This document shows positions 8,539 through 17,860 of a stretch of 64,000 bases of DNA, in pieces. The notes below the pieces were generated by a model, which made no database searches, was not told the DNA's origin, and saw nothing but the letters and a program-made list of their open reading frames with translations. Origin of the DNA: Bosea sp. AS-1. GTDB taxonomy: Bacteria; Pseudomonadota; Alphaproteobacteria; Rhizobiales; Beijerinckiaceae. The translations under genes were made by a program, and so were the position numbers. Location: assembly GCF_002220095.1 (NCBI RefSeq), contig NZ_CP022372.1, positions 282,501-346,500 on the forward strand, given 5' to 3'. The first letter of the stretch is position 1; the number at the start of each line of letters is the position of its first letter.

Positions 8539-9903
8539 TCATAGCCTGATCAGGCGACTTGCGTAAAATCCTGCCCATCCGGAGAGGCGCGGCGTTTCGC
8601 CGGGGAGTTGCTGCGGCAAGGTGCGGATATCGCCGTTTGCAGCGATCGCGGCGCTCAAACCGCCGATTTCGGCGGCACTTGCGCCGGCGCGACGAAACTG
8701 GGGATGACGCGCGAGGAAGGCTTCGACCTGCGCCTCGCCTTCCTGTGGCTCCAGCGAGCAGGTGCAATAGACGAGCTGGCCGCCGGGTTTGGTCAGTTCG
8801 GCCGCGGCGTCGAGCAGCTTCGCCTGCAGAACGGCGAGGCGGTCGCGATCTTCCGCCGTCTTGGTCCAGGCGACGTCGGGATGGCGACGGATCGTGCCGG
8901 TGGCGCTGCAGGGTGCATCGAGCAGCACGGAATCGAAGGGCTCAGCCTTCCAGTTCACGGCATCGGAGGTGACGATGTCCGCGGCGAGGCCGAGGCGCTG
9001 GAGGTTGGCCTTGAGACGGCGCAGGCGCGGCGCCGAGCGGTCGACCGCCGTGACGCTGGCGCCGGCGGCGGCGATCTGCGCGGTCTTGCCGCCCGGAGCG
9101 GCGCAGAGATCGGCGATGCGTTCGCCCGGCGCAGGTGAGATCAGCTTCACCGGCAGCGCGGCGGCGGCGTCCTGCACCCACCAGGCACCGTCCTCGAAGC
9201 CGGGCAGCGTTGCGATGGCCTGCCGCTCGCGCAGGCGGATCGAACCCGTCGGCAGCAGGATGCCGCCGAGCTTGTCGGCCCACAGAGCCGGATCAGCCTT
9301 GGCCGTGATGTCGAGCGGCGGTTCCTCGCGATGGTTCAGCGCGATCGCGGTCGCGGCTTCCTCGCCATAGGCGGCGCGCCAGCTTTCCGCGAGCCAGTCC
9401 GGCGTGTCCCGGAAAGGATCGGCGTCGGCCTCGGCGAGGATCGCATCGCGTTCGCGAACAACCCGGCGCAGCAGCGCATTGCCGAGTGCGGTGTAGCGGG
9501 CCGAGCGCGGGTCCTCGTGCAGATGGCGGATTGCGAGATCGACGGCGGCGTGATCCGGCACGTCGAGGAAGAGGATCTGGGCTGCCGCTGCCGTCAGGAT
9601 CGGCTCGAACAGGCCCGAGTGGCGTGGGCTGCCGCGATCGAGCCGCTCGTCGAGCGCCTGGCGGATGGTGCCGAGCCGGCGGAAGGCGGTGACGGCGATA
9701 GCGCGGGTCAGCCCCGCATCGGCGGCGTCCAGCCCGGATTCGGGAACGAGCCGGTCCAGGGTCTCATCGAGCGCGACGCGGGCGCGCAGCACCTCGTCGA
9801 TGACGATGGCGGCGAGCCGGCGTGCCGGCAGGCCGGGTGCGTCGGGTTCCGGCATGGGCGCGGGCTGTTGCGGCCTGCGGCGTGAGGGCGTGCGGTCCGC
9901 CAT
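8539..9903 (-). CDS. rsmB: 16S rRNA m5C methyltransferase, RsmB/NOP family
   Basis: A 454-residue SAM-dependent RNA cytosine-5 methyltransferase. An NusB-like RNA-binding domain occupies about residues 25-160. It is followed by the catalytic fold: SAM loop LCAAPGGKTAQIAAAG, the DAPCSATGTIRRHPD motif with one catalytic cysteine, and LVYCTCSLEPQEGE with the second. The target is expected to be C967 of 16S rRNA by family. The start codon is 1 nt beyond the htpX stop, so the two genes are probably co-transcribed and translationally coupled. Confidence 0.93.
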   Translation of the reverse strand: MADRTPSRRRPQQPAPMPEPDAPGLPARRLAAIVIDEVLRARVALDETLDRLVPESGLDAADAGLTRAIAVTAFRRLGTIRQALDERLDRGSPRHSGLFEPILTAAAAQILFLDVPDHAAVDLAIRHLHEDPRSARYTALGNALLRRVVRERDAILAEADADPFRDTPDWLAESWRAAYGEEAATAIALNHREEPPLDITAKADPALWADKLGGILLPTGSIRLRERQAIATLPGFEDGAWWVQDAAAALPVKLISPAPGERIADLCAAPGGKTAQIAAAGASVTAVDRSAPRLRRLKANLQRLGLAADIVTSDAVNWKAEPFDSVLLDAPCSATGTIRRHPDVAWTKTAEDRDRLAVLQAKLLDAAAELTKPGGQLVYCTCSLEPQEGEAQVEAFLARHPQFRRAGASAAEIGGLSAAIAANGDIRTLPQQLPGETPRLSGWAGFYASRLIRL

Positions 9904-9904
9904 C

Positions 9905-10852
9905 TCAGCCCCACGGGCCCGGCTGGCGCGGGGGCTCGCTGCTGGAGCCGGTCGAGCCCCACGGGCTGCCGGACGTCTGGCCGGTGAAGCTCGGGGCGGC
10001 AGAAGCGCGGCCGAGGCCCATGCGGCGCGCCTGTTCCATCAGGGCGGCGATGCGGTTGCCGGTGTCGGGATGGGTCGAGAAGAGGTTATCCATGCCGCCG
10101 CCGGTCAAGGGATTGATGATGAACAAGGGCGCCGTAGCAGGCTTGGCCTCGGCTGTCTCGCTGGGAATGTGCTGAACACCCGCAGCAATCTTGGCGAGCG
10201 CGTCGGCGAGCCAGATCGGATTGCCGCAGATTTCGCCCCCCATGCGGTCGGCTTCGTATTCGCGCGAACGCGAGATCGCCATCTGGATCACAGCCGCTGC
10301 CATGGGCGCCAGGATCGAGAGCAGGATCTGCACGATCACATTGGGGCGGTTGTCGCGCGAGCCGAAGAACATGCCGAAAGTGACGAGCGAGGAGATCGCG
10401 CCCGCCATGGTCGCGCTGATCGTCATGGTCAGTGTGTCGTGGTTCTTTATGTGCGCGAGCTCGTGCGCGATCACGCCCGCGAGTTCTTCATAGGTCAGGG
10501 TGCGCAGGATTCCGGTCGTCGCGGCCACGGCGGCATTGGCGGGATTGCGCCCGGTGGCGAAGGCGTTCGGCTGATCCTCGTGGATCAGATAGACGCGCGG
10601 CATCGGCAGCCCGGCGCGCGCCGCAAGGTCGCGGACCATCCGGTAGAGCTCGGGCGCGGAACGCTCGTCGACCTCCTGCGCGTTGTAGGCCGCGAGCGCC
10701 ATCCGGTCGGAGTTCCAATAGGCGAAGAGATTGGTGCCGGCGGCGAAGATAAGGGCGATCATCATGCCGCTGCTTCCGCCCAGCAGGTAGCCGACCGCGA
10801 GAAAGAGCGCGGTCAAGCCCGCCATCAGCATGCCGGTCCTGACGTAGTTCAT
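9905..10852 (-). CDS. htpX: membrane zinc metalloprotease HtpX
   Basis: A 315-residue M48-family protease of inner-membrane protein quality control. Two N-terminal membrane helices (about residues 5-22 and 27-45) precede the zinc motif HELAH in [19 protein letters not shown]. Two further hydrophobic segments follow, and the third metal-ligand region is [11 protein letters not shown]. The C-terminal tail is rich in Gly, Ser and Pro ([22 protein letters not shown] region) and probably disordered. Length fits the family. It is the first gene of the leftward htpX - rsmB - heparinase-like run, with a GGGGACAGG ribosome-binding region before ATG 10852. Confidence 0.95.
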   Translation of the reverse strand: MNYVRTGMLMAGLTALFLAVGYLLGGSSGMMIALIFAAGTNLFAYWNSDRMALAAYNAQEVDERSAPELYRMVRDLAARAGLPMPRVYLIHEDQPNAFATGRNPANAAVAATTGILRTLTYEELAGVIAHELAHIKNHDTLTMTISATMAGAISSLVTFGMFFGSRDNRPNVIVQILLSILAPMAAAVIQMAISRSREYEADRMGGEICGNPIWLADALAKIAAGVQHIPSETAEAKPATAPLFIINPLTGGGMDNLFSTHPDTGNRIAALMEQARRMGLGRASAAPSFTGQTSGSPWGSTGSSSEPPRQPGPWG

Positions 10853-10978
10853 CCTGTCCCCTTCACTGGCTGTCTGGAAAAATGGGCGGATTGCCCTCGC
10901 GAATGCCGGTTTCCTGTCCTATGTGGTGGCTGTAAGCCCGATCCTGCAAGCCCGGGCTTGAGGGAGATACGTGCCGCG

Positions 10979-11197
10979 ATGCCGGACAAAGCCAGCGATG
11001 CCACGCCCGCACCCCTTTCGGAGAAGGTGCTTTCGCCGGCAGCGAAGCGCGCCCTGGCGGAGGCCGAGGCGCGCCGCGCCGCGATCGATGCCCATGCCAC
11101 CGAAGTTGCGGGCCAGCGCGAGCTCAACGGGCGCGGCGGCCTCGAGCCCGTGCGTTATGACGACTGGGAAGTGAAGGGCATCGCCAGCGATTTCTAG
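10979..11197 (+). CDS. DUF1674 protein, SDHAF4-like
   Basis: A 72-residue protein whose C-terminus GLEPVRYDDWEVKGIASDF is the signature of DUF1674, the family of eukaryotic SDHAF4, a succinate dehydrogenase assembly factor that binds flavinated SdhA. The N-terminal half is alanine-rich and charged, probably flexible. It diverges from htpX across 126 nt and precedes cfa. The open frame extends far upstream as antisense shadow; ATG 10979 has GAGGGAGA about 11 nt upstream. The sdhCDAB operon is 15 kb away in the same window, so the two could function together. The assembly role is inference from the eukaryotic homologue. Confidence 0.85.
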   Translation: MPDKASDATPAPLSEKVLSPAAKRALAEAEARRAAIDAHATEVAGQRELNGRGGLEPVRYDDWEVKGIASDF

Positions 11198-11311
11198 CCG
11201 TCGCGGGTTTCGCCATCTTGCTCTTCGCAAGCACGGCGGCAGTCGCCTGAAACATTGCCAACTCACAGCGTTGCGTCCAAAGAGCAGCCAGCAATTTCGG
11301 ATTCTTGGGTC

Positions 11312-12616
11312 ATGGACAGCAACGACAAGCGCCTTGCGGCGCTGCGCCGGCTTCTCGCCGAGGCGCATGACAAGCTCGGCCTGAAGCTCGGTTTCAGGCT
11401 CTGGGACGGCAGCATGGTGCCGTCGACATGGCCTCAGGATGGGCTCGGCATCGCCATTGGCGATCCGGGCGTGCTCGCGGCGCTGTTGCGCAAGCCCAAG
11501 CTCGACACGCTGCTCAACCTGCACATCTCCGATCGCATCTCGATCATCAACGGCTCGATCTTCGATCTCGCTGCAGCGCGGCCCGAGGGCAAGATCGGCA
11601 AGCTCGCGCGCAATATTCCGAAGAGCGCGGTGTTCGACGTGGTGCGCCGCTTCATCTTCGCGCCGGGCAAGGCCACGGACGCCGTGCAGCACCGGCGCGG
11701 CGACGAGATCGCGCGCGACGGCGATCCGGCCACCAACAAGGCCAACGTCGCCTATCACTACGACGTCTCGAACGATTTCTACCGGCTCTTCCTCGACGAG
11801 GAGATGGTCTACACCTGCGCTTACTTCACCGAGGATCACGGCGATATCGGCCGCGCCCAGCAGGACAAGCTGGACATGATCTGCAAGAAGTTGCGGCTGA
11901 AGCCGGGCGACCGTTTCCTCGATATCGGCTGCGGCTGGGGCGCACTGGTCTGCCATGCTGCCCGCTATTACGGCGTCGAAGCCCATGGCGTGACGCTGGC
12001 CGAAGAGCAGCTCAAATACGCGCAGGAAAAGGTCGAGCGCTGGGGGCTGCAGGACAAGGTCACGCTGCATCTGCGCGACTACACGCAGATGGAGGGCGAG
12101 TTCGACAAGATCTCCTCGATCGGCATGTTCGAACAGGTCGGGATCCGCAACTATCCGAGCTACTTCACCACGGTGAACCGGCTGCTCAGGCCACGGGGCC
12201 TGTATCTGCACCACACCATCTCGCGCCGCGCCAAGAAGACCGAGAAGGCCTTCAACAAGATGCCGGCGGAGTACCGGGCGCTGGTGCGCTACATCTTCCC
12301 GGGTGGCGAGCTCGACCATCTCGGCATGTCGATCGCCAATCTAGAGCGCTACGGCTTCGAGGTGCACGATGTCGAGGGCTGGCGCGAGCACTACCAGCGC
12401 ACGACCCGGCTGTGGTGGGAAAGGCTCAACGCGAACAAGGACAAGGCGGAGGCCGAGATCGGGCCGGAACGGACGCGGATGTGGCTGCTCTACCTTGCCG
12501 GTTGCTCGCTCGCCTTCGAGCGCGGCGGTGCGCTGATCAACCAGACGCTGGTTTCGAAACGGCGCAAGGGACCGTCAGGCCTGCCGCTGACGCGCGCAGA
12601 CCTCTATCGCGATTGA
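11312..12616 (+). CDS. cfa: cyclopropane-fatty-acyl-phospholipid synthase
   Basis: A 434-residue SAM-dependent enzyme that adds a methylene bridge to unsaturated phospholipid acyl chains. The core shows YHYDVSNDFYRLFLDEEMVYTCAYF, the SAM-binding DIGCGWGALVCHAA, SIGMFEQVG and YLHHTISRR, all typical of the CFA/mycolic acid synthase family. An N-terminal domain of about 130 residues precedes it, as in bacterial Cfa. An in-frame TTG at 11255 would add 19 residues; ATG 11312 begins the conserved part. It appears monocistronic and is followed by a palindromic element at 12655-12698. Confidence 0.93.
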   Translation: MDSNDKRLAALRRLLAEAHDKLGLKLGFRLWDGSMVPSTWPQDGLGIAIGDPGVLAALLRKPKLDTLLNLHISDRISIINGSIFDLAAARPEGKIGKLARNIPKSAVFDVVRRFIFAPGKATDAVQHRRGDEIARDGDPATNKANVAYHYDVSNDFYRLFLDEEMVYTCAYFTEDHGDIGRAQQDKLDMICKKLRLKPGDRFLDIGCGWGALVCHAARYYGVEAHGVTLAEEQLKYAQEKVERWGLQDKVTLHLRDYTQMEGEFDKISSIGMFEQVGIRNYPSYFTTVNRLLRPRGLYLHHTISRRAKKTEKAFNKMPAEYRALVRYIFPGGELDHLGMSIANLERYGFEVHDVEGWREHYQRTTRLWWERLNANKDKAEAEIGPERTRMWLLYLAGCSLAFERGGALINQTLVSKRRKGPSGLPLTRADLYRD

Positions 12617-12654
12617 CCGTTCGGCGGGGGCAGGCTTTCTGGCCAGTATCATTG

Positions 12655-12698
12655 CATCGGACCGAAAAGTGGAATCCACTTTTCGGAAAGATCCGATG
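12655..12698. repeat. palindromic intergenic element
   Basis: A nested inverted repeat. The inner arms CCGAAAAGTGGA and TCCACTTTTCGG (12662-12673 and 12675-12686) are perfect around a single A, and the outer arms CATCGGA and TCCGATG lie at 12655-12661 and 12692-12698. It sits between cfa and the convergent DUF2853 gene. I recall similar sequences recurring between genes in Rhizobiales genomes, but cannot count copies here; only one is present in this window. It could act as a bidirectional terminator or a REP-like element. Confidence 0.7.
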
Positions 12699-12818
12699 GG
12701 ACAACAACCCGTCGATCGCCGCTACCGCGCCCGTCCGGACGCGCGGTGATCGAGGCCGGCCGCATCGCTTGCCTTGGTTGGAGAATCCCCCAGGCCTGTC
12801 GAGAACGGCGGGCCGGCC

Positions 12819-13136
12819 TTACTTCTTGACGAAGAGGTCGAGCTTTCCGTGATGCTCGGCCAGGAGATAGTAGAAGGTCAGGCGGGATTTGGTCCGGTCG
12901 TCCTTCATCTGCTCGCAGACGGTCTTGACCGAACCGTCGAGGTCGCCGGATTTCAGGCCGAGCTTCTTCTTCAGGAAATTCTCGCGGACGCGCTCGAGCT
13001 CGGCGGGATCGGAGCAGGCGACGTAGCGCGTGTCGGGTTTGCTCATGACGAGTGCGTAGGATTTCGTCATGCCGGCAAAGGCGGCTTCATTCAGCGGCTT
13101 CTTGGCGTACTTCTTCACGTCAGCAAGGTGATCCAT
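12819..13136 (-). CDS. DUF2853 family protein
   Basis: A 105-residue soluble helical protein matching DUF2853 through its start MDHLADVKKYAKK, the central YVACSDPAELERVRENFLKK and the C-terminal DRTKSRLTFYYLLAEHHGKL. Function is unknown for the family. No catalytic motif or membrane segment is seen. It is convergent with cfa and diverges from the 2-hydroxyacid dehydrogenase gene across 228 nt in which I see no other gene. Confidence 0.85.
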   Translation of the reverse strand: MDHLADVKKYAKKPLNEAAFAGMTKSYALVMSKPDTRYVACSDPAELERVRENFLKKKLGLKSGDLDGSVKTVCEQMKDDRTKSRLTFYYLLAEHHGKLDLFVKK

Positions 13137-13364
13137 CGGGTAGCCCCTTGTTGGCCCGGCATTCGCACGGGCGAGCTTCGTGTCGCGGGACGAAGCTAAC
13201 GCGCTTTTTTGCCACAGGCGAGGGAAATGGCGTCGAGGATCTTTGGCCTTTTGGCCAGTTTCCCTGAAGGAAGGCCTGCATCCCGTTTATGGCAGCCCTG
13301 CCTTTGGACGGCTTGAGTGAATGACGCGGCGATGGTGCGATGCAATATCGCTTGGAGTCGATCG

Positions 13365-14312
13365 ATGAAGCCGACCATCCTGATGGTGCCGCGAATGCCG
13401 GATGCGCTCGTGGAGCGATTGCACGAAAGCTACGTCGTGCTCGGCCCGATGGAGCATTCGACGATCGATGCGTTGCCGGCGGGTGCGTCCGAGGCCGAGG
13501 CGCTCCTCACCATGGGCAGCCTGAGCACCGATGCCACGCTCATCGACGCGTTGCCGAAGCTCAGGCTGATCTGCTGCTACGGCACCGGCATCGAAGGCGT
13601 CGATCGGGTTCATGCGAAGGCACGCGGCATCGTGCTCGGCAATGCCGGAGAGGCTAATGCCGCCAGCGTGGCGGAATTTGCCATGGGGCTCGTGCTCGCC
13701 ACGGCCCGCCGGATTCCGCAGGCGGATCGCTATGTGCGGGCCGGGCGCTGGCAAGGCAACTCCGTGCAGCGCATGCCCTCGGTGCCGGGGCTGGCCGGGC
13801 GCCGGCTCGGCATCTACGGGCTGGGCGCCATCGGCAGCCGCATCGCGCGGCGCGCCGAGGCCTTTGAGATGGAGGTCGGCTACCACAACCGCAGCCGGCG
13901 CAGCGAGATGCCGTATCTGTATCACGACACTTTGCTCGGCCTCGCCGCCTGGGCCGATATCCTCGTCGTGTCCGCCCGTGCCAGCGCCGATAATCGTCAC
14001 GCCGTCGACGCTGCCGTGCTCAAGGCGCTGGGGCCGAGCGGGCATCTCGTCAATATCTCGCGCGGCATCGCGGTCGACGAGGATGCCCTGTGCACAGCGC
14101 TCGAGACGGGCGTCATCGCCGGTGCGGGCCTCGACGTCTACGAGAACGAGCCGCACGTCTCCGACAGGCTCAAGGCGCTCGACAATGTCGTGCTGACCCC
14201 ACATATCGCGGCCGCCTCGCATTCGGCGCAGGCCGCGCAGCAGGAGGTCATGCTCGGCAACCTGCAGGCCTTCTTCGCCGGCAGGCAGCTGCTTTCGCCG
14301 GTTCCGCTCTGA
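13365..14312 (+). CDS. D-isomer-specific 2-hydroxyacid dehydrogenase
   Basis: A 315-residue NAD(P)-dependent dehydrogenase. The nucleotide-binding loop GIYGLGAIGSRIARRA is intact. NISRGIAVDEDAL carries the catalytic arginine, a glutamate follows in the GAGLDVYENEPHV segment, and TPHIAAASH carries the catalytic histidine. The probable activity is reduction of a 2-keto acid such as glyoxylate or hydroxypyruvate to the D-2-hydroxy acid; the specific substrate cannot be read. ATG 13365 (MKPTILMVPR) is used rather than the upstream in-frame GTG 13317. The gene is convergent with the L,D-transpeptidase gene, 17 nt away. Confidence 0.9.
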   Translation: MKPTILMVPRMPDALVERLHESYVVLGPMEHSTIDALPAGASEAEALLTMGSLSTDATLIDALPKLRLICCYGTGIEGVDRVHAKARGIVLGNAGEANAASVAEFAMGLVLATARRIPQADRYVRAGRWQGNSVQRMPSVPGLAGRRLGIYGLGAIGSRIARRAEAFEMEVGYHNRSRRSEMPYLYHDTLLGLAAWADILVVSARASADNRHAVDAAVLKALGPSGHLVNISRGIAVDEDALCTALETGVIAGAGLDVYENEPHVSDRLKALDNVVLTPHIAAASHSAQAAQQEVMLGNLQAFFAGRQLLSPVPL

Positions 14313-14329
14313 TCGGTTTTCTTGCCGCT

Positions 14330-14857
14330 TTACGGCAGGACGACGACCGGCGTGCCCATCTGCACGCGGGCGTAGAGGTCGATCACGTCGTTGTTGTGCA
14401 TCCGGAAGCAGCCATAGGAGGCGGCGGTGCCGATCGTCCGAGGCATGTTGGTACCGTGGATAGCGTATTCGCCGCCAGGGCCGAGACCGATGACGCGCGC
14501 GCCCATCGGGTTGCGCGGCGATCCGCCGGGAATCACGTCGGGCAGGCGGGGATTGTCGCGCTTTACCTCGGCCGGTGGCGCCCAGGCCGGGTCGACCTGC
14601 ATTTCCTCGACATATTTGATGCCGCGCCACTGCTTGCCGGCCTTGCCGACCGCGATGGTGTAGCGAATGGCCTCGCCCGGTGCGACGACGTAATAGAGCC
14701 TACGTTCGCCAGTCCGGATCACGATGGTGCCGGGATTGTAGCGGGCATCGGCGATCTCGACGATCTCGCGTGCCGCCGCGGGCGTCTTGGCCGATCCGAT
14801 TGCGGAGAGTGCGAGCGCGACGAGCGCGAAGCTCGAGGCCCCAATCTGTCTCGGCAT
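14330..14857 (-). CDS. L,D-transpeptidase (YkuD domain)
   Basis: A 175-residue exported protein. An N-terminal signal-like segment (residues about 5-30, SSFALVALALSAIGSA then an AAA-type end) precedes the YkuD domain. The catalytic motif is HGTN followed by SYGCFRMHNNDVIDLY, with the nucleophilic cysteine in YGCFR. Such enzymes make 3-3 peptidoglycan cross-links or attach proteins to peptidoglycan; many Rhizobiales carry several. ATG 14857 has a GGGAGAA ribosome-binding site; a TTG 10 codons earlier is less likely. Confidence 0.92.
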   Translation of the reverse strand: MPRQIGASSFALVALALSAIGSAKTPAAAREIVEIADARYNPGTIVIRTGERRLYYVVAPGEAIRYTIAVGKAGKQWRGIKYVEEMQVDPAWAPPAEVKRDNPRLPDVIPGGSPRNPMGARVIGLGPGGEYAIHGTNMPRTIGTAASYGCFRMHNNDVIDLYARVQMGTPVVVLP

Positions 14858-14989
14858 GGCGGATTCTCCCTTCGGAACAGGAGGCAAGCCATCGTGCCGC
14901 AGCCGTGAACCGGCGGTTGAGCGATATGGTGAAGGCGGGCTTTCGGCTGATTCACCATGAATCGCCGGTGAATCTTCGGCAGATATGCT

Positions 14990-15814
14990 TCAGGACGCCG
15001 GCTGGCTGCGGTGCTGTTGGGGCAGCAGGAAGGGCAGGCCCGGCGCCGGGGCCCGGCTGAGCGACAGGCCGACACGGAAGACCTGTTGCAGCAAGGCGTC
15101 GTCGAGGGTCTCGGCCGGCTTACCCTGCGCAATGACACGGCCGCGATCCATCACGACGAGATGGTCGGCATAGGTCACGGCGAGATTGAGATCGTGCAGT
15201 ACGACCAGCACGGCAACCCCGCGCGCCGCAATGCTGCGAGCCATGTCGAGCAGGGCGAGTTGGTGGCAGAGGTCGAGACTGGCGATCGGTTCGTCGAGGA
15301 AAAGGGCTTGCCGCTCGCTGACGCTACGTCCGGCCTCGAGCTGGCAGAGCACGCGGGCGAACTGGACGCGCTGCTGCTCGCCGCCGGACAGTGTCTGGTA
15401 GCGTCGCCCGGCGAGATCGAGCACCCCAGCGGCGGTGAGCGACTCCGCCACGATGGCCTCGCGTCGCTGGCGCGTCAGTGCTCGGCCTACGCCGTCGACT
15501 CCGAGCCGAGCCACCTCGTAGACGTTGAAGGGGAAGGCGAGGCGGCTGTGCTGGGCCATCACGGCGCGCAGGCAGGCAAGCCGCCAGACCGGGATGGCGG
15601 CGAGCGCTTCGTCGCCGATCCGCACGCTGCCGCTGGCGGAGGCGAGCTCGCCGGTGAGGAGTTTCAACAGGGTCGACTTGCCGGCTCCGTTGGGGCCGAT
15701 CAGGATCGTGGTCGATCCGGGCCTGAGATCGAGCGAGGCGTCCGCGACGAGCGCCCGCCCGCCGGCGCGGAAGCCGAGATTCCGGCCGGAGACGATCGAG
15801 GAGGCCTCAGACAT
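14990..15814 (-). CDS. hmuV: heme ABC transporter ATPase HmuV
   Basis: A 274-residue ABC ATPase powering heme import through HmuU. It has Walker A GPNGAGKST, signature LSGGEQQRVQFARVL, Walker B ALFLDEPIASLD and the adjacent LCHQLALLD segment characteristic of HmuV, and an H-loop in VVLHDLNLA. The reading frame extends 17 codons further upstream, but ATG 15814 matches the family start (MSEASSIVSGRNLGF). It overlaps hmuU by 8 nt (the hmuU stop lies inside codons 2-3), so the genes are translationally coupled. Confidence 0.95.
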   Translation of the reverse strand: MSEASSIVSGRNLGFRAGGRALVADASLDLRPGSTTILIGPNGAGKSTLLKLLTGELASASGSVRIGDEALAAIPVWRLACLRAVMAQHSRLAFPFNVYEVARLGVDGVGRALTRQRREAIVAESLTAAGVLDLAGRRYQTLSGGEQQRVQFARVLCQLEAGRSVSERQALFLDEPIASLDLCHQLALLDMARSIAARGVAVLVVLHDLNLAVTYADHLVVMDRGRVIAQGKPAETLDDALLQQVFRVGLSLSRAPAPGLPFLLPQQHRSQPAS

Positions 15815-16910
15815 CAAGGGAGCCTCCTGCCCGACGCAGCAGCAGCCAGAGGAAGAAGGGCGCACCGATCGCGGCGGTGACGATACCGATCGGCAACTCC
15901 GCGGGGGCGACGATCAGGCGCGCGGCAATATCGGCGGCGACGAGCAGGATCGCGCCGCCGAGCGCCGAGAGCGGCAGCAGCAGGCGATGATCCGGGCCGA
16001 CGGAGAGCCGGATCAGATGTGGCACGACGATGCCGACGAAGCCGATCAGCCCGGCTGAAGCGACACTGGCTCCGACCGCGAGTGCGACGAGCAGGATCGC
16101 CAGTGCCTTGATGCGCTGGACCGGGATGCCGAGATGATAGGCTTCCGCCTCGCCCAGCATCAGCCCGTTCAGGCCCCGCGCCAGCAGAGGCATCGTCAGG
16201 AGCAGCGGCAGGATGATCGGGGCCACGGCCGAGAGCTTCGACCAGCTCGCGCCGCCGAGGCTGCCGAGGGACCAGAATGTCAGGTCGCGCAGCTGCTTGT
16301 CGTCCGAGACGAAGGCGAGCAGGCCTGTCAGCGCGCCTGAGAGTGCGCCCAGCGCCACGCCGGCGAGCAGCATCGTCGCGACCGAGGTGCGGCCACCGCG
16401 GGTAGCGATCAGATAAAGCGCCAGTGTCGAGATCAGCCCGCCGCAGAAGGCGCCGAAGGGCAGTACGGCGAAAGGCAGCTTCATCAAGGTGCCGGTCAGG
16501 AAACGATCGCCCAGGACGATGGTGGCCGCCGCGGCGAGCCCGGCTCCGGCCGAGACGCCGACGAGCCCCGGATCGGCCAGCGGGTTGCGAAAGAGGCCCT
16601 GCATCAACGCGCCCGAGACGGCGAGGCCAGCGCCGACCAGAAGGCCGAGCAACACGCGGGGCAGGCGGATGTTGAGTACGACGAGCGCGTCCCGGCCTTC
16701 GAGCAGCGGGGTGTCGTTGGCGAGTCTCGCCCAGAGGATTTCGGTCACCCGCCCCGGTGCGATGGCGATGGCGCCCTGGCCGATGGCGACGATGGCCAGC
16801 AGCAGGCAGCCCAACGCCAGGCCTGCCAGCACGAGAAGGCCGATGCGCCGGCGCCCGGCGATCAACCCAGACAATGACGCGGCCGCCATGGCAGGCGCGG
16901 CGAGCGTCAC
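15807..16910 (-). CDS. hmuU: heme ABC transporter permease HmuU (FecCD family)
   Basis: A 367-residue FecCD-type permease with about ten membrane helices. Family segments include LNIRLPRVLLGLLVGAGLAV, GALMQGLFRNPLADPGLVGV, FWSLGSLGGASW and GFVGIVVPHLIRL. GTG 16910 overlaps the hmuT stop in a GTGA arrangement; ATG 16889 is an alternative. It forms the inner-membrane channel for heme with HmuV, fed by HmuT. The operon order hmuT-hmuU-hmuV is standard, but no hmuR receptor, hmuS or tonB gene is in the window. Confidence 0.95.
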   Translation of the reverse strand: MTLAAPAMAAASLSGLIAGRRRIGLLVLAGLALGCLLLAIVAIGQGAIAIAPGRVTEILWARLANDTPLLEGRDALVVLNIRLPRVLLGLLVGAGLAVSGALMQGLFRNPLADPGLVGVSAGAGLAAAATIVLGDRFLTGTLMKLPFAVLPFGAFCGGLISTLALYLIATRGGRTSVATMLLAGVALGALSGALTGLLAFVSDDKQLRDLTFWSLGSLGGASWSKLSAVAPIILPLLLTMPLLARGLNGLMLGEAEAYHLGIPVQRIKALAILLVALAVGASVASAGLIGFVGIVVPHLIRLSVGPDHRLLLPLSALGGAILLVAADIAARLIVAPAELPIGIVTAAIGAPFFLWLLLRRAGGSLDV

Positions 16911-17860
16911 GGCGTGCTCGCCGTCTTCAGCTGCGGGATCGTGACCTCAGGATAGATCGCGGCCATCAGGTCGCGCGCGGCGAACGGCGTTCGCGGGCCG
17001 AAGCCGAGCAGGTAGAGCCCATCCATGTGCACGAGCCGCTTTCCTGCGGCGGCTGGCGTCTGCGAGAACGAGGGTAGCGCGAAAAGTTCATCCGGTGTGG
17101 TGTTGTGGGCGCTGCTGTTGCGCATCATCAGCACCAAGTCGGGGGCGGCGGCAATGATCGCCTCATCGGTCATCGGCTTGTAGCCTTCGATGTCGCTTGC
17201 GACGTTGGTGCCGCCGGCCAGCGTGATGATCGCGTCGGCCGAGCTGTTGCGGCCGCCGACGAGGGCACGTCCGCTCTGCAGAGAGAGCACGAAAAGCACG
17301 CGCTTCTTCGCCGGGAGCTTCGCGCGCAAGCCAGCGAGCTCGCCGAAGCGGGCGGTCGTCTGCGCGGCGAGACCTGCCGCGGGCTTGGCCGCACCCACCG
17401 CGGCACCGATCGCGGCGATCTTGGTGGCGACGCCCTCCGGTGTCAGGCCGTCGGCGATGCGTGCGATTCTCACACCGGATTCAATTAGCAGAGAGACGGC
17501 GTCGGGCGGCCCGGCACCATCGATCAGCATGATCAGGGACGGCTTCAGCGAGAGGACGCCCTCGGCCGAGAGCGCACGGACATAGCCGATATTCGGTTTG
17601 TCCTTGAGGGCCTCCGGCGGGAACTGGCTGGTCGAATCGACGCCGACGATGCGGTCCCGCAATCCGAGCGCGTAGAGCACTTCGGTGATCACGCCGCCGG
17701 CGACCACGATCTTGTCGGAACCCTGCGCCTGAACCGGCCCGAACCAGGGCCATCCCGATCCGATACCAGTGAGAAGCGCGAGGCCGATCGTGGCCGAAAG
17801 CGCGCGGCGGCCAAGCTTGCGGGTGCGTACGGCAATCGTCGGGGCCGGTTTTCCGGGCAT
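16907..17860 (-). CDS. hmuT: periplasmic heme-binding protein HmuT
   Basis: A 317-residue solute-binding protein of the class III (BtuF/FhuD-like) fold. An N-terminal export signal includes GRRALSATIGLALLTGIGSG, with a consecutive arginine pair before the hydrophobic core. Conserved HmuT segments are VAGGVITEVLYALGLRDRIVG, DAIITLAGGTNVASDIEGYKP and the C-terminal DGLYLLGFGPRTP. ATG 17860 is preceded by a strong GGAGGAGG ribosome-binding site. It is the first gene of the leftward hmuTUV operon and diverges from the IsdG-like heme monooxygenase gene. Confidence 0.94.
   Translation of the reverse strand: MPGKPAPTIAVRTRKLGRRALSATIGLALLTGIGSGWPWFGPVQAQGSDKIVVAGGVITEVLYALGLRDRIVGVDSTSQFPPEALKDKPNIGYVRALSAEGVLSLKPSLIMLIDGAGPPDAVSLLIESGVRIARIADGLTPEGVATKIAAIGAAVGAAKPAAGLAAQTTARFGELAGLRAKLPAKKRVLFVLSLQSGRALVGGRNSSADAIITLAGGTNVASDIEGYKPMTDEAIIAAAPDLVLMMRNSSAHNTTPDELFALPSFSQTPAAAGKRLVHMDGLYLLGFGPRTPFAARDLMAAIYPEVTIPQLKTASTP

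Noticed and set aside
7113..8549. 478-codon + strand frame opposite the heparinase-like gene.
   Set aside because: Shadow frame; the minus strand encodes a protein with clear family segments.
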